A stretch of 40,855 nt of DNA from Saccoglossus kowalevskii. Taxonomy: Eukaryota; Hemichordata; Enteropneusta; Harrimaniidae. Positions 26,801-33,098 of the stretch are shown here, one piece after another. The stretch is from positions 485,840 to 526,694 of the forward strand of contig NW_003139319.1 of NCBI RefSeq assembly GCF_000003605.2. The letters run 5' to 3'. The notes under the pieces were generated by a model. It saw only the letters and a list, made by a program, of their open reading frames with translations, was not told the DNA's origin and ran no database searches. The position numbers were made by a program, and so were the translations under genes. How positions within the stretch are numbered: the first letter of the stretch is position 1; each line of letters begins with the position of its first letter.

Positions 26801-27173
26801 TCCTGTTATACCTCTTCAGCTCTGCTTGTTTCTTCCGTCTTGATCGCTTATGTATCGTGTGTAGAGCTAGATGCAGAGCATTCTCTTTCAGTTCATTTGT
26901 AACATTTACATCCAAGTTTCTTTCCAAACATTTCCGTATTCCATTTAAATCCAATTCTTGGGCCGCTGTGAAAAATTCATTTCTCAATTTTTCAATCTGC
27001 TTTTGTGAAGAGGAGTATGTGTAGAGTTTGCTTAGAGGATTATAGCGTGGGTTAGGATTATAGTGTGAATTAGGATTATATTGAGGATTACGATGGGCAT
27101 TAGGGTGGGGATCATGGTGGCGATTCCGAACAGGATTTGGTGATCCTAATGAAAACCTCTCAACATTTCTCAT
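8659..27173 (-). CDS. TRPC-type cation channel with extended ankyrin-repeat N-terminus (18 visible exons)
   Basis: The model joins 27173-26732, 25970-25458, 24994-24765, 22601-22476, 21442-21169, 20751-20593, 19958-19758, 18862-18797, 18236-17953, 16814-16661, 15128-14995, [gap], 12998-12526, 11664-11511, 11021-10832, 10088-9930, 9773-9664, 9419-9233 and 8844-8659. All visible junctions are GT-AG and phase-consistent. About 1346 residues are visible. Order: Asn/Pro-rich start, about 13-14 ankyrin repeats (to about residue 765), TRP_2-like region, S1-S6, pore, TRP box EWNYAR and coiled coil. TRPC hallmarks are GPLQLSLFR in the S4-S5 linker, LYWSLYGL in the pore (LFW-like), VLLNMLIA in S6, and EWNYAR where TRPCs have EWKFAR. 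Canonical TRPCs carry four ankyrin repeats, so this N-terminus is much longer. It is probably a plasma-membrane, calcium-permeable tetramer (inferred). The start ATG at 27173 follows an in-frame TGA. Confidence 0.9.
9233..9419 (-). CDS. Channel exon 17: Lys/Glu-rich linker and coiled coil
   Basis: The acceptor is CACTTCACAG (ending 9420) and the donor is AAG|GTGTGTG. It starts with one base completing a serine codon. It contains a flexible GSGNGSSSKKDKDK stretch, then LAEQLEQHEVDRILEYI, the start of the C-terminal coiled coil. Confidence 0.85.
9664..9773 (-). CDS. Channel exon 16: acidic C-terminal linker
   Basis: 110 bases between TTTTTTTCAG and CAG|GTATGA. It encodes VVEVEADKNVDQAVETN and KETAEGSTPHPDTV. 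It is unstructured-looking and was too short to find without following splice phase from the neighbouring exons. Confidence 0.8.
9930..10088 (-). CDS. Channel exon 15: TRP box and following Cys cluster
   Basis: Acceptor GTTAACCAG, donor CAG|GTGGGT. It encodes SRLEWNYARANLIIEYQ and LPIPFNFI, matching the TRPC TRP domain (EWKFAR..., then L-P-x-PFN). It ends with RCCRCLCRKQ, four cysteines in seven residues close to the inner membrane face, a plausible palmitoylation or metal site (inference). Confidence 0.9.
10832..11021 (-). CDS. Channel exon 14: pore helix, selectivity region and S6
   Basis: Acceptor CTCATTGCAG, donor CAG|GTATGT, phases 2 to 0. It encodes SLYWSLYGLLDVEDFESS (pore helix and filter, acidic outer mouth), then FGKILLGLYLVLAVIVLLNM and LIAKISNTYANIQ (S6). 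LYW replaces the LFW commonly seen in TRPC pore helices. Confidence 0.95.
11511..11664 (-). CDS. Channel exon 13: S5 and outer loop
   Basis: Acceptor TTATTTCTAG, donor AAA|GTAGGT. It encodes GIVMFAFAASMTKVYLVGYY (S5) and an extracellular turret with one NAT glycosylation sequon and the proline-rich GVPPLIPDTVS. Confidence 0.9.
12526..12998 (-). CDS. Channel exon 12 (5' end lost in gap): S1 end to S4-S5 linker
   Basis: It is open from the N run to the donor CTAG|GTAAGG. It encodes VSFLCFISILALKCLL (S1), AVDFIILLWAVGMITTEVKQ (S2), NYLDFIFLSVLSVSYILQFI (S3), an S4 without a regular arginine ladder, and SPLLGPLQLSLFRMATDV, the highly conserved TRPC S4-S5 linker. The exon's true start lies within 12999-13495. 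Confidence 0.95.
12999..13495. other. Assembly gap (497 N) inside the channel gene
   Basis: By alignment logic it should contain the exon or exons for the pre-S1 elbow and start of S1, which are missing between TASQDQHKK (exon 11) and VSFLCF (exon 12). The sequence just beyond the gap (13496-13535) could include an acceptor (GCTAACAG on the minus strand, followed by CAGAGCTATCTCAG), but this cannot be verified. Confidence 0.9.
13540..13930. repeat. Degenerate tandem repeat shared with 33765-34440
   Basis: Three diverged units of about 105-130 bases. Shared words are AATCTGAGA or AATCTAAGA, TCTATCTGAGGTAC or CTACCCAAGGTAC, AGTATCAAAG, and AACAAGAAGT or TTTTCAAGAAGAA. The same core (CCAAGGTAC, ACCAAGTATCAAAGCAAT, GTAGTTTTCAAGAAGAA) recurs in the array at 33765-34440. 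The array abuts the N run and may have caused the gap. Confidence 0.6.
14120..14273. repeat. Fold-back repeat, 14-bp core arms
   Basis: CACTGGCTCGGAAG near the left end pairs with CTTCCGAGCCAGTG near the right. Weaker pairing extends outward (GCTAATCT and AGATCAGC). It is about 154 bases, in the intron after channel exon 11, and MITE-like. Confidence 0.6.
14995..15128 (-). CDS. Channel exon 11: TRP_2-like region, C-terminal part
   Basis: Acceptor TGATTTTCAG, donor AAG|GTGAGT. It encodes LSVACEELAVDLLQTCHNMD and ARIILQQKDYL, resembling the TRPC segment CEEFAVDLL...CR between the ankyrin domain and S1. Confidence 0.85.
15366..15390. repeat. TA dinucleotide microsatellite
   Basis: About eleven TA units, at the presumed 3' boundary of the Penelope remnant. 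A shorter TA run also lies at the other boundary (15844-15857). Confidence 0.9.
15498..15551 (-). ncRNA. Type I hammerhead ribozyme
   Basis: Minus-strand core: CTGATGA (15544-15538), GAAA (15517-15514), cleavage triplet GTC (15506-15504, cut after 15504). Stem II is GTGAGGT (15537-15531) with ACCTTAC (15524-15518), 7 bp with one G-U, plus an A-U pair and a CUUG loop. Stem III is the conserved A-U pair plus two pairs, C-G and A-U (15513-15512 with 15507-15506), and a GUGC loop, very short as in PLE/retrozyme hammerheads. Stem I is AAGCTC (15550-15545) with GAGTTT (15503-15498), six pairs including one G-U. Every conserved core base is present. It lies 3' of a PLE endonuclease fragment, the expected place. 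Activity is inferred. Confidence 0.9.
15633..15842 (-). pseudogene. Penelope GIY-YIG endonuclease C-terminus (fragment)
   Basis: 69 codons are open to TAA at 15635-15633. The text includes SLKEKDIEYKIQWKILARD, CILCLKEKF, LNKRNELVSSCRHRSKAL. These match the conserved PLE C-terminus: LK-x-K-x-I-x-Y-x-I-x-WKIL, a CxLC zinc-knuckle-like motif with EK, then LNKRNEL-x-S-x-CRHR. There is no start codon, and a stop lies directly upstream (TAG in the TA-rich run). The RT and the catalytic GIY-YIG core are absent, so the protein is non-functional. Confidence 0.9.
16661..16814 (-). CDS. Channel exon 10: TRP_2-like region, N-terminal part
   Basis: Acceptor TTGTTCTCTAG, donor GCAG|GTAAAG, phases 0 to 1. 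It encodes HEITNDFSIAEQIGEPELI and RSPSPILTAMNYSKIFSQIA, positioned as the helical linker that follows the ankyrin domain in TRPC channels. Confidence 0.85.
16872..17247. mobile_element. MITE with TTAA ends (AGGGGAAC termini)
   Basis: Left end CTTAAAGGGGAACCGCTC (from 16871), right end CAGTTCCCCTTTAAG (to 17248). The inverted ends are exact for TTAAAGGGGAAC. About 376 bases, no transposase. TTAA at both ends suggests a piggyBac-type target site. It lies in channel intron 9 and has higher GC than the intron around it. Confidence 0.7.
17953..18236 (-). CDS. Channel exon 9: last two ankyrin repeats
   Basis: Acceptor TTTAACTAACAG, donor GAG|GTGAGA. It encodes SQNRTALHHIFRM and DKSGDTPLHMAARSQRP with ALLEKGADPNLV (consensus TPLHxAA and GADPN), then ALEILYQDFLVNKNE leading out of the ankyrin domain. 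Confidence 0.9.
18378..18645. repeat. Tandem duplication, 137-bp unit, two copies
   Basis: CTTACTGAAATGCTT recurs 137 bases apart (18378 and 18515), followed in both copies by CTGAGATCTTTCATGAAAG and GATATCCATGT. The copies differ at scattered positions. It lies in channel intron 8. Confidence 0.85.
18797..18862 (-). CDS. Channel exon 8: 22-residue half ankyrin repeat
   Basis: 66 bases between TTACTTTTCAG and TTAG|GTAGAA, phase 1 to 1. It encodes SKYGKQSLMKLLIDSGADVS, exactly completing the TPLHIA helix begun in exon 7. The smallest exon of the gene. Confidence 0.85.
19172..19330. mobile_element. Fold-back MITE family A, degraded copy
   Basis: It begins TACTGTAAAATACTTTATT, shares the interior AAGGGATGATTC, TGAAAATAAAATC and TTTTACATTCAAC with 5604-5805, and fades after AATTAATTCCTGC, so the right terminal repeat is lost. 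Confidence 0.6.
19758..19958 (-). CDS. Channel exon 7: ankyrin repeats
   Basis: Acceptor TATATATTTAG, donor TTG|GTAAGA. It encodes VSLRILLDRGSDPNVQDLRG, QTALFKVSAEKL, a longer loop, then CAKILIKYKANVNTANKQG and LTPLHI. The final repeat is split into exon 8. Confidence 0.9.
20241..20424. mobile_element. Fold-back MITE, family B (AGAAGCCGC type)
   Basis: TACCGTAAAATCTGTATTAG at the left pairs with CTAATACAGATTTTACAGTA at the right (one mismatch). The interior holds three or four AATAGAAGCCGCA-like words in direct order. 184 bases, in channel intron 6. Confidence 0.8.
20593..20751 (-). CDS. Channel exon 6: ankyrin repeats
   Basis: Acceptor TTTTGTTTCAAG, donor AGAG|GTAGAG. It encodes QNRDGETALHLLITQGHPD and NRGETALHYAANRG with ILDAGPALNCT. 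The canonical TALHxAA words make the fold clear. Confidence 0.95.
21169..21442 (-). CDS. Channel exon 5: basic linker inserted in ankyrin domain
   Basis: Acceptor TTATTTAAATAG, donor CCAG|GTAAAT. It starts KKKKEPQTKSKDPTMAKKEA, then GGKFRKAIDRDKAKDD and FLEAAAAANTGVIKSYLKQG (start of the next ankyrin repeat). The roughly 65-residue lysine-rich stretch splits the ankyrin domain into two blocks. Confidence 0.85.
22476..22601 (-). CDS. Channel exon 4: ankyrin repeat
   Basis: 126 bases, phase 0 to 0, between TCTTTTCAG and AAAA|GTAGGT. It encodes ILLSKGASIKV, GSRTPLDEAYLIEPVNQ and DLILNNRK, completing the helix DMVE of exon 3. It was found by reading between splice sites, since it has no start codon. 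Confidence 0.85.
24113..24280. repeat. Possible degraded fold-back element
   Basis: TTGCCCTATAGAAGC at the left pairs imperfectly with GCTTCTAATAAGGCAA at the right. Related in wording to the family B element at 20241-20424. It lies in channel intron 3. Confidence 0.4.
24514..24711. mobile_element. Fold-back MITE family A, copy 3
   Basis: TACTGTAGAATAATTTATTT at the left and AAAATAAAGTATTTTACAGTA type sequence at the right form inverted ends. The interior matches 5604-5805 in inverted order. It lies 53 bases downstream of the exon 3 donor in intron 3. Confidence 0.75.
24765..24994 (-). CDS. Channel exon 3: ankyrin repeats
   Basis: Acceptor CTAAATTTCAG, donor GGAG|GTGAGT. It encodes EIVAHLLENGADPLL, QKTPLHLAALHGNTEVAKLL and ELGNTALHTAVFKDMYDMVE: two full repeats and parts of the flanking ones. 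Confidence 0.95.
25458..25970 (-). CDS. Channel exon 2: ankyrin repeats with Ser/Lys-rich loop
   Basis: Acceptor CAACTCCTCAG, donor GGGAG|GTAAGC, phase 1 to 1. It encodes FTRYLIEAGLDINKHDCYG and CVHIASDDRLLH, then a roughly 85-residue loop rich in Ser, Lys, His and Gln (SKKPTLHSRNSLGQFQD, SSFMKPQKGILK), then DGMTVLHYAVLGG. The loop looks disordered and phosphorylatable. The words VLDDCD occur here and also at the end of exon 1. Confidence 0.9.
26732..27173 (-). CDS. Channel exon 1: start codon, Asn-Pro repeats, first ankyrin repeat
   Basis: ATG at 27173-27171 (A at -3) follows an in-frame TGA 36 bases upstream. It encodes RNVERFSLG, an Asn/Pro/His/Tyr-rich stretch (NPQYNPNSHYNPNPRYNP), FFTAAQELDLNGIRKCLE and NALHLALH (first ankyrin repeat), a very basic helix (HKRSRRKKQAELKRYNRR) and an acidic patch (QEEENEDG). 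Donor CTG|GTAGGA. Confidence 0.9.
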
Positions 27174-27220
27174 TTTGACTGCATGCAAATTCCTCGGAAT
27201 GCAGAGTCAAATACTCAAAT
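27174..27220 (-). other. 5' UTR part of channel exon 1
   Basis: TTTTCTTTCAG, ending at 27221, is a good acceptor directly upstream, implying at least one further non-coding exon. A candidate donor (CTCCAG|GTAAAT, exon end 28719 on the minus strand) lies about 1.5 kb upstream. That link is unproven. Confidence 0.5.
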
Positions 27221-27462
27221 CTGAAAGAAAACAAAAACATTACTGTTAGAAAAATGAGATATTTCTAAAATAATTGACATTATGGTTTATTTTTATGATT
27301 ACTACCGTAAAAGGGAAGTAAAATTTTTGCAATGCACTTTTTCAATAAAAACAAAAGGTGCAGTCAAATATTCAGATGACTAGTTCATTTTTTACATTTT
27401 TTTTCCAAATGGTGGCTTCATATTTTTTTTAAATTTATTTCATCTATTCATGGAATTTCACA

Positions 27463-27665
27463 TACTGTAGAATACTTTATTTTCGCTTGGAATTTATTTT
27501 CGCTGAAAGGATGATTCCGCGAAAATAAAATCCAGCGAATATACTTTTTTTCCTATATGTCACATTAAACTCATTAAAAATCAGTGAAAATAAATTCCAT
27601 ACAAAATGCCCAAAAAGCCTTTTCAGCGAAAATTAATTCCAGCAAAAATAAAGTATTCTACAGTA
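27463..27665. mobile_element. Fold-back MITE family A, copy 2
   Basis: Near-identical to 5604-5805 over its full length, with the same TACTGTAGAATACTTTATTT start and matching inverted end CTACAGTA. It lies just upstream of the channel's first coding exon, probably in the 5' UTR intron. A remnant of the same family's right end is also visible at about 26655-26716. Confidence 0.85.
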
Positions 27666-28022
27666 TATTAAAACAAATTCTACCTTAATGACCAACAGTA
27701 TTTCACATATTTTTCCTGAAGGAGAAAATCAACAAAAACTGAAATCCAGTGAAAAGCAGCTTTTGAGAAGGGCTCGCTATGATTTGAATTTGTGAACTTG
27801 ATAGAGTAATGCCCAAGACCTTGGATGTAAGGTAATTATGGGTGAACATAAAGTAAAAATGTGCAATAAAAGTTCAGCCTGTTTTGTTACACTGCCAGGC
27901 ATGGCAATTTAATTGATTCATTGAAAAGTTGTAAAGCTTACCCATGTGTATTAATTACTATATATACTATACAATACCAGTGTCTCAGCTTGTACCCTTG
28001 GTCTCATGTTCACACAATCATC

Positions 28023-28200
28023 TACTGTAAAAGGAAAATGACTGGAAAATGCGCTAAATTAAAACCCAGTAAATATGTAAAATTTAGCACAGAACACATT
28101 ATCTAAATGATAAAACCGTGAATTTGAAAACCCAATGAATATGCCTGAAATGCTAAATCAGCAACATTTAAACCCAGTGAAAATTAGTCATTTTACAGTA
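28023..28200. mobile_element. Fold-back MITE, family C
   Basis: TACTGTAAAAGGAAAATGAC at the left pairs with AGTCATTTTACAGTA at the right. The interior repeats AAACCCAGTGAA or AAACCCAATGAA words. 178 bases, TA-like ends. Confidence 0.6.
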
Positions 28201-28880
28201 TATCTATAGAAGGTGTGTGACATTCACCATAAAAACAAGAACAACAAAATAAAGGCTAACTCTATCCTGTGAGTTAACATTATAAATGGAATACAGAAAG
28301 AAGTCTTACAATGTACTTCATGCAGCTGATTTTGATGTCTTCTTCAACTTGGTTTCTTTTTCAGTAGCATCATATGAATATGTACATATAGGCCATTATT
28401 ACATGAAGTACAGCACCATATCTTTGGTTGCAGCACAGCTCCCTCCGCCCGCGTGTGAACGGTTTGTTTACCCGCACTGCGGTTCGAGACAAAAGAACGC
28501 TAGTCGTTTCCAGACCGGGGATAGAGGGACTGTGGTTGCAGTTTGCAAAGTACTAGTATAGCTGCACAGTGGACAATAACAGAATAACTATAGTACCATA
28601 CTTTTGTTTGCCTAGTGTAACCACAGGATAAACAATAACAGACCATCAAGTAGACATTATGTAATGGTTCTTTCATATGCAAAGTGTATTGTTCTACATA
28701 CAATTATAACACATTTACCTGGAGGAAAATCCCTAGGTCCTTGGAAGTGACAACAATGCTAGCAGCAGTGGCTAGGACGTCACATGAATGTTTGTACAAC
28801 TCAAATGAGGTAATTTAGTATTTTGTACAATTCTCAACATTTACTTGAACAAGCACATCCTAAAGATGCATTTTGGTGAT

Positions 28881-28935
28881 TCCAGTCCCTTGCAGCACGG
28901 TTTCTAGTAATCGTGCTTGCAGCTAGGGACTGGAG
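28881..28935. ncRNA. Perfect-looking hairpin, candidate small-RNA precursor or transposon fold-back
   Basis: TCCAGTCCCT-TGCAGCACG (28881-28899) pairs with CGTGCTTGCAGCTAGGGACTGGA on the other arm (28912-28934), leaving a loop of about 12 bases and a small bulge. About 19 pairs make this the strongest hairpin I noticed outside the MITEs, and its arm length is that of a microRNA duplex. AGGGACTG words at 28524 and 38309 suggest it may instead derive from a repeat. Confidence 0.35.
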
Positions 28936-30374
28936 AAACTTGGTCTTATACTTAACAAACAATGGCTTTTGAGGGCAGTATTATACAAGCAGGAATACTC
29001 AGCAGAGGCGAGATATTCACTGTATTCAAGTCTTAGCATTTTGTGAGCTGATAAAATTAACAAGAAATCTGCTCAATTTATTAAGTCTGACAATTTCATG
29101 AGTTATTTTTATACAAATATGACATGATATATGCTATATGTGCTCTATTTCAAGCACACCTTCTATATAGAAATATACAGAATCGATCATCTAAATATGA
29201 CATTTTGACCACAAACACATCTCTGTCAGTTACATTTTAGCGCATTTGCTACTATAATAGCAATCACAGTATTACATACTTGAGAATTAAAATATTGACA
29301 TTTTGACCACATATACCTCTCAGCAATTTACATAATCTAATAATAGAGAAATTATAGTAAAGCAAATATGATTACATGTAGACACAGCACACAAGTGAAA
29401 ATCCAGAAATTTAATCTTATTTATTTACAAACAATACAAATTAAATTTAGGACCAAGTAATAATGACTGCCAGGGGATCTTGAGGGGAATGTATGTCAGA
29501 AATGTCATTCAAATTTATTTAGTTTATCTTTGCCAGCAATTCTAATTATGTTAATTGTTCAAAAGCCTAAATATATTTAGTAAATCATAGACCCTATTAC
29601 AGGGTATACAAGTAAATTACAACAAAACAATTAATAAATGAAAAACAAAAGATAAATATCATCGGGCTCTAGAGGGGGCACTCACAACATTTTTTTTTTT
29701 GTCACAGGTCTGTTAATGCAGGTTATTGGAAGTAGAAGAAAAATAAAGTTTAAGTGTTACCGTTGGTAGTACAGTTAATGGTATTTACTTGTATACAATA
29801 ATAAATTTTAAACATTTATGCTTTACTGTACTTTACGACTCTTTGAGTTGTTTTGCTTTAGCTGACGTACCTTGCCCAGTTTCCTCTAGAGGCACATAAA
29901 TCAAACAGAATATTTGTTTATGAATGCGGACGCTTATGTGTTTATTTAGAAGCCAAATAAACAGTGGTAAACTAACACAGAAAAACACATTTCAAAATTA
30001 TATTACAACAAGTACAGTGCGTACCCCGTTATCTGGAGATAAGTACTATACAATCAGTAGTAATTGGGTGGCATTCATATGTGACTTATTGCTGAATGCT
30101 GACGTTTGCCCTACTATGATGATAAATTATTCGCTAATCAATGACAGAACTATGAGATCTAATTAGGTCTCCATCAAATTTCAACAAACTACAGACAGTG
30201 TGAATTGGCAGCAGTGGGGGCAAAGTATATTCTGAAACTCAGACAGTTTTGACGACACAAGACAACTTGCATGAACAGTCCTGGGTCAGTTTCAACAATG
30301 AAGTTTACGAACTGCTGTAGGCCTTGAAGATTCTACTGTACTGTACGAGTTTCAACTATAGGAAGATCATCATA
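28936..30374. other. Intergenic region between divergent genes
   Basis: It lies between the channel gene (minus) and the LRR gene (plus) and should hold the LRR gene's promoter and 5' UTR. I see no convincing TATA box or CpG-rich patch within it. The only GC-rich patch nearby is 28440-28530. In-frame TAG at 30321-30323 precedes the LRR reading frame. Confidence 0.5.
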
Positions 30375-33098
30375 ATGATTCTGTGTTCGCGCATGAATGT
30401 TCCCAAGAATGGATTCCATTGTCGTCGCCGCCATGGTTCATCCACCCTTGTCATGTACATTTCTATCTATGTGTTGTACTTTGGACTAGCATCAATCGTT
30501 GGCTTACCTGCCAATGAAACAACGTGCAGTCTGAAAAATAATGGCACTATGCTGGACTGTTCCAATTTAGGAATAGGTTCCTTGCCGGGGAATTTATCTT
30601 CGGATATAACAACGTTGATTTTACGTGGAAATAATTTAACAGTTCTTGAGGACAGTGCTTTTAAGGGACTGGTAAATTTAGAACATTTAGATCTGTCTCA
30701 TAATTACATCTCTGATATCGCATTAGGTGCATTTGAAGGACTTGATCGACTGAATGTTTTAAAACTGTCCCACAATGATATCTATATTATTCCCATTACG
30801 GCTTTGATAAAGACACCAATGCTACAAGAGCTCTACACCGACAACAACTTACTACGTGATGTACCAAAGGCACTAACCAAACTGCATAACCTACTGTATC
30901 TAGACCTAAGTTACAACAAGATACCACAAGTGAATTTCGACCAGACTTTCCAGTCTCTTAAAACTCTTGATGTGCTAAACTTAGCAGGTAATACAATCTC
31001 CACAATTCACAATGATGATTTCATTGGTTTTAATGGCACAAAACTTCTGAGACTCGACCTATCCCATAATAATCTCCAGACAGTAAATCAAGAAGCGTTC
31101 CATCCTTTCATGAATATTCATACTCTAGATCTAAGTGGGACACTACTCACACCATCATACGTAGGTGAAGTGCTGTACGGACTGCAGAATGTCCAACTAC
31201 AGGAGCTCATTCTGCGAGAAATCGGCTGGCAGCAGTTGACACAGAACACGTTTCAAGCAATGACCAACTCCACCCTCTGTGTGCTGGATCTCTCTCAAAA
31301 CTACCTTAGTATAATCACAGCGCATCTCCTCCCGTTACCAAACTTACGACAACTAAACCTGGCATACAACAGTATTGGAGTAATTCACAGCGGTGCATTT
31401 GACAATTTGATGAGCCTAACAATTTTGAACTTGACAGCAAACTACCTGACAACCTACCCAAACTTCAAACCTTTACAAAATACAGTACAAACTATAGATT
31501 TATCTGATAACAAACTAACTGGTGAAATACCAATTGATGCATTCAAGGGACTTGAGAGACTCTCAAGTCTTGATATGAGTGTGAATAACATCAATGGCAT
31601 GCTCAAATCGGGAATTTTCAACAGTCAGTCAAAGAGCTTACACAAACTAGATCTTTCATATAACAAGATAGAACAATTTGCAGAAAATGTATTCTACAAC
31701 ACAACAGTCTTACGAATGATAGATTTATCACACAATAATCTGTCAAAGATTGATGGTACTATTCCATACAGACACCTGTTTGATTGCACACATCTTGATC
31801 TCAGCCACAACAACATTTCACAGATTGTTTCAAATGCATTTTTTGGCATGAACGCATTGCAGTATCTCGATTTGAGCTATAATGCTCTGAATGTCGGTGG
31901 ACTGTTTGAATACAACAGTACAGTGTTTTTACCCATAAGGAATTCGCTCTCCAATCTAGTGCTATCTGGAAATAATTTAGATTCCATCCATCCAGGGACT
32001 TTTCAAGTGTTATACAATCTCAAGAACTTAGACCTTGCTGATAACAACATAGAAGTTTTGGGTCAAGGGCTCTTTAAGGATCTGTCAAATCTGGAGGTTC
32101 TAGAACTCCAGTATAATTTGATTCGCACTGTTAACAAGACAACGTTTGCTGGTCTACACAGCCTTCAAGAACTAAACATGGCTGAGAATCAATTTTCATG
32201 TACTTGTGAATTAGAATGGTTTCTCTACTGGCTTGAGGAGACAAATGTGACAGTTGTCAATGCCAGTGAATACGTGTGTATGTACCCATATGACCTACAA
32301 GGTGACCTCATAACAACTTTTGACCCGGAAATCAGTTGCAATAAAGGTGCAGCTCAGATTATCAGCCTGTGCCTGGTTATTCTCACTGTGTTTTGTGTTG
32401 TTGTTATTATTGCATGCCGTGCTAAGAAAGCATGTGAGATGCCGAAAGGAACCCGACTCAATCGGTATTCATCAGTACCATACAAGACACCTCCGTCACC
32501 CCTGCCACATGATAGTATACAGCCTCTGAATAGCTATATCAGTGATGAAAAGAAAGACGCTGTAATTCCCATGGAGCCAGTCCCAAAAAGGAAAAAATAT
32601 TCCGGAAATGAAAAAGGAAACGAGGAAACGAATGGTCTTTTACAAAACAATTTAGAATCTGACAGCGAAGATGAGATTAAGTTAGATAATGCCCTACAAA
32701 ATAAGCATCCACAACACGATCAGAAGTCAGGATCAGATGCTAGTGCCACTGATGTTAATAAAAACAAGGAAAAGTCAGAAGAAACAATTGGCAGCGACAG
32801 CGATAGTAGTGTATCATCATCAGCAAGCTCAAAGAGAAACAGTGAGTCTGCAGACAACAACGATGCCGATAATGATGAAAAGATGATAGTGAGTGAGTCG
32901 GAGCATGAGGATAATCATTATTTATCAACAGACAGTCTTGATCAGTACAAAGGAAATGAGGAGGAACAAAAAGATGAAGAGGAATCAGTATTTACTGAGG
33001 AATCTGAACTAATGCGTGATGACTCAGAAAATCCTAACCAGACTCCAATCGATCCCCAGAGTTTGGGAAATCTACACCCAATAAAATATTCAGTGTAA
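30375..33098 (+). CDS. Toll-like LRR receptor without TIR domain (single exon)
   Basis: The first ATG after the in-frame TAG (30321) is at 30375 (A at -3). ATGs at 30393 or 30453 are alternatives nearer the signal peptide hydrophobic run (TLVMYISIYVLYFGLASIVG). About 907 residues: signal peptide, short cysteine N-cap, about 22 leucine-rich repeats of LxxLxLxxNxL type (LEHLDLSHNYIS, LQYLDLSYNALN), an LRRCT with CTCELEWFLYWL, one transmembrane helix near residues 661-683 (IISLCLVILTVFCVVVIIAC), then a tail of about 220 residues. Ectodomain layout and CxCxxxWFxxWL resemble Toll-like receptors, but the tail has no TIR. It is acidic and serine-rich (ESDSEDE, GSDSDSSVSSSASS, ESEHEDN) and ends in KYSV. 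It is probably a surface recognition or adhesion receptor with CK2-type phosphorylation sites (inference). Confidence 0.9.
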   Translation: MILCSRMNVPKNGFHCRRRHGSSTLVMYISIYVLYFGLASIVGLPANETTCSLKNNGTMLDCSNLGIGSLPGNLSSDITTLILRGNNLTVLEDSAFKGLVNLEHLDLSHNYISDIALGAFEGLDRLNVLKLSHNDIYIIPITALIKTPMLQELYTDNNLLRDVPKALTKLHNLLYLDLSYNKIPQVNFDQTFQSLKTLDVLNLAGNTISTIHNDDFIGFNGTKLLRLDLSHNNLQTVNQEAFHPFMNIHTLDLSGTLLTPSYVGEVLYGLQNVQLQELILREIGWQQLTQNTFQAMTNSTLCVLDLSQNYLSIITAHLLPLPNLRQLNLAYNSIGVIHSGAFDNLMSLTILNLTANYLTTYPNFKPLQNTVQTIDLSDNKLTGEIPIDAFKGLERLSSLDMSVNNINGMLKSGIFNSQSKSLHKLDLSYNKIEQFAENVFYNTTVLRMIDLSHNNLSKIDGTIPYRHLFDCTHLDLSHNNISQIVSNAFFGMNALQYLDLSYNALNVGGLFEYNSTVFLPIRNSLSNLVLSGNNLDSIHPGTFQVLYNLKNLDLADNNIEVLGQGLFKDLSNLEVLELQYNLIRTVNKTTFAGLHSLQELNMAENQFSCTCELEWFLYWLEETNVTVVNASEYVCMYPYDLQGDLITTFDPEISCNKGAAQIISLCLVILTVFCVVVIIACRAKKACEMPKGTRLNRYSSVPYKTPPSPLPHDSIQPLNSYISDEKKDAVIPMEPVPKRKKYSGNEKGNEETNGLLQNNLESDSEDEIKLDNALQNKHPQHDQKSGSDASATDVNKNKEKSEETIGSDSDSSVSSSASSKRNSESADNNDADNDEKMIVSESEHEDNHYLSTDSLDQYKGNEEEQKDEEESVFTEESELMRDDSENPNQTPIDPQSLGNLHPIKYSV

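Noticed and set aside
28481-28492. GGTTCGAGAC, similar to a tRNA B box
   Set aside because: No A box at the right distance and no cloverleaf; not a tRNA gene or a clear SINE.
28286-28561. 91-codon plus-strand ORF with a GC-rich end
   Set aside because: No family resemblance, no splice or start support. The GC-rich patch is more likely regulatory or repeat-derived.
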